From positions 1 through 6,334 of the forward strand of contig JAGDAE010000047.1 of NCBI GenBank assembly GCA_017959645.1: a stretch of 6,334 nt of DNA. The letters are read 5' to 3'. The notes below the pieces were generated by a model. The model was not told the DNA's origin. It did not search any database and was given only the letters and a program-made list of their open reading frames with translations. Of this stretch, positions 4,650 through 6,334 are shown in pieces. The position numbers and the translations under genes were made by a program. This stretch comes from Kiritimatiellia bacterium (lineage in GTDB: Bacteria; Verrucomicrobiota; Kiritimatiellia; RFP12; UBA1067). The number at the start of each line of letters is the position of its first letter. Position 1 is the first letter of the stretch.

Positions 4650-6334
4650 ATGGACGGCCAGCAGTACGGGAAGCTTTTCAGTTTCATCTGGAACATCGCG
4701 AATGATGTTCTCGTGTTCGCCTTTGAGAAGGGCGACTACAAGAAGATCATTCTCCCTTTCACCGTGCTGCGGCGCATCGACGTGCTCTTGGAGGAGACCA
4801 AGTCGAAGGTCCTCGAGAAGAAGGCGTTCTGCGACAAGAACAAGCTGCCCTACGAGCAGTTTCTCCCGCCGGTGACGGGCTACCCGTTCTACAACGCCTC
4901 GGCGTTTAAGATGTCCACGCTGAAGAACGAGATCGACCCCCAGCGCCTCAAGATGAACGTCCTCGAGTACTTCAACGGCTTCTCGCCCGACGTTCAGGAC
5001 GTGATCGACAAGTTCCAGCTGCGCCACTGGGTGGACGCGCTGACGAACAAGGGGCGTCTCGGTTCCATTCTCGATAAGTTCACCGATTCCTCGATCAACC
5101 TCTCGATCAAGCCCGTAAAGGACGGCAACGGCAAGGTGATTCTCCCCAGCCTCGACAACCACACGATGGGCACGATGTTCGAGGAGCTCCTGCGCCGCTT
5201 CAACGAAGAGAACAACGTCACCGAGGCAGGCGAGCACTTCACCCCGCGCGACTACGTGCGCCTCCTCGCGCGTCTCGCCGTGGAGCCGGTCAAGGATTCC
5301 CTCAAGGACGGCACCTACACGATCTACGACGGCGCGAGCGGCACGGGCGGAATCCTCACGGTGACGCAGGAGGAGTTCGACAAGATCGCCGCGGAGACGG
5401 GCCGGAAGATCAAGACGATGATCTTCGGGCAGGAACTGCAGGACGACACCTACGCCACCTGCAAGGCCGACCTGATGATCTCCGGCAACATCAAGAAGTT
5501 CACCTACCGCCTCGGCTCGACCGACCACCAGTACATCGCCTGCGGCTCTACGATCTCGCAGGACGGCCACGCGGGCGAGAAGTTCGACTTCTGCGTGATG
5601 AATCCTCCCTTCGGCACGCCCTGGAAGGAGGATCTCAAGAACTGGGGCATCGGCGACAAGAAGGAGGTTTCCGACCCGCGCTTCTTCCACGGCAAGACGA
5701 GCTTTATTCCCGACATCGGCGACTGTCAGATGCTCTTCCTTGCGAACAGCGTTAGCCGCATGAAGGACACTGAGCTTGGTACGCGCATCGTCGAGGTGCA
5801 CAACGGCTCTTCGCTCTTCACTGGCAGTGCGGGCGGCGGCGAGTCGAACCTCCGCAAATATATCATCGAGAACGACATGCTCGAGGCGATTGTCGCGATG
5901 CCCGAGAAGGACTTTTACAACACCGGCATTGGCACCTACATCTGGATTGTCACGAACCGCAAGGAAAAGCGCCGCCGCGGGAAGGTGCAGCTCATCGACG
6001 CGACGGCGATCTCCACGCCGCTCAAGAAGAATCTAGGCGAGAAGAACTGTGAGACGAGCGCGGCAGATTGCGACCGCATTCTGAAGCTCCTGAAGAGCTT
6101 CAAGGAGACGCCAGAGTCCAAGATATTCAAAAATGAGGAGTTCGGCTACTGGGAAGTTCCGGTGATGCGTCCAAAGCGCGATGCGGACGGCAACCTGGTT
6201 CTCAAGAAGGGCAAGCCCGTAATTGCCATGGCCCGCAACGAAGTATAGCAGATTCCGCGTAACTATCCAGGCGGCATAGAGGCGTTCTACGAAAAGGAAG
6301 TGAAGCCTTACGACGACGAGGCCACCTTCGGAGA
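4650..6334 (+). CDS. hsdM: Type I restriction-modification methyltransferase subunit HsdM, in-frame TAG at codon 533, 3' truncated
   Basis: HsdM transfers methyl groups from S-adenosylmethionine to adenine N6 within the HsdM/HsdS complex, protecting host DNA and, with HsdR, supporting restriction. Residues about 5-150 form the N-terminal HsdM domain ('FSFIWNIANDVLV', 'ILPFTVLRRIDVLLE'). The N6-methylase core starts with 'EAGEHFTPRDYVRLLARL' (192-209). It contains the cofactor motif 'YDGASGTGGIL' (226-236) and the catalytic 'NPPF' (318-321). 'GTRIVEVHNGSSLFTGSAGG' (377-396) and 'YIIENDMLEAIVAMP' (404-418) are also typical. TAG at 6246-6248 ends the standard ORF at 532 residues. The same frame then continues with 'QIPRNYPGGIEAFYEKEV' and 'KPYDDEATFG' to the window end, which matches the 'DTEQIP...GGI.AF...EV.PY' segment of HsdM. 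The C-terminal part is thus beyond a stop codon. Partners HsdS and HsdR are expected to the right. The gene has its own promoter and is probably an acquired defence locus (inference). Confidence 0.92.
6246..6248 (+). other. In-frame TAG inside hsdM
   Basis: The codon order is gaa-gta-TAG-cag-att-ccg, with 28 further sense codons in the same frame to the window end. The flanks fit the HsdM 'DTEQIP' motif without a frameshift, so TAG stands at the place usually held by Glu or a similar residue. The alignment is from memory. Confidence 0.8.

Noticed and set aside
4404..5801. Long minus-strand open frame (465 codons) opposite hsdM
   Set aside because: It is antisense to the clearly real hsdM and has a low-complexity, charged, Leu/Val/Glu-rich product. 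This is what GC-rich codon bias produces on the opposite strand.
1..6334. CRISPR arrays, tRNA or rRNA genes, insertion sequences
   Set aside because: No regularly spaced direct repeats, cloverleaf-like segments, rRNA-like sequence or transposase frames were seen on either strand.

Overview
The window looks like a chromosomal segment of a GC-rich bacterium in which all convincing genes lie on the + strand. The lineage cannot be fixed from 6.3 kb. A pectin/rhamnose-type sugar locus beside two type III secretion chaperone-like (CesT-family) genes would fit a gut or sediment member of the PVC group (Lentisphaerae/Kiritimatiellae/Verrucomicrobia-like). That placement is inference only.

Region 1 (1-2624) is a compact L-rhamnose locus. 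It contains the 3' end of a probable right-handed beta-helix protein (plausibly a pectin/rhamnogalacturonan-acting enzyme), then the L-rhamnose/proton symporter gene rhaT, then the L-rhamnose isomerase gene rhaA with all expected metal ligands. The likely flow is outside polysaccharide cleavage, rhamnose uptake, then isomerisation to L-rhamnulose. Kinase and aldolase genes are not in the window. Region 2 (2624-3391) is an rlmB-like SpoU/TrmH 2'-O-ribose RNA methyltransferase gene that overlaps the rhaA stop codon by one base, so it is probably translated by coupling.

Region 3 (3392-4649) holds two adjacent, diverged CesT/Tir-chaperone-like genes with small hairpin-rich gaps. Region 4 (4589 to the end) starts with a very good extended -10 promoter and encodes HsdM, the methyltransferase subunit of a type I restriction-modification system. 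Its specificity and restriction partners would lie beyond the right edge.

The most notable observation is that two unrelated conserved genes, rhaT and hsdM, are each interrupted by a single in-frame TAG, with clear family-typical protein continuing in the same frame after it. In both the next base is C, and in both the expected residue is probably Glu (one base from TAG). The second CesT-like gene, in contrast, appears to use TAG (followed by T) as a true stop. The possibilities are two nonsense mutations, sequencing or assembly errors, stop-codon readthrough or suppression, or amber reassignment. The true-looking TAG stop argues against complete reassignment.
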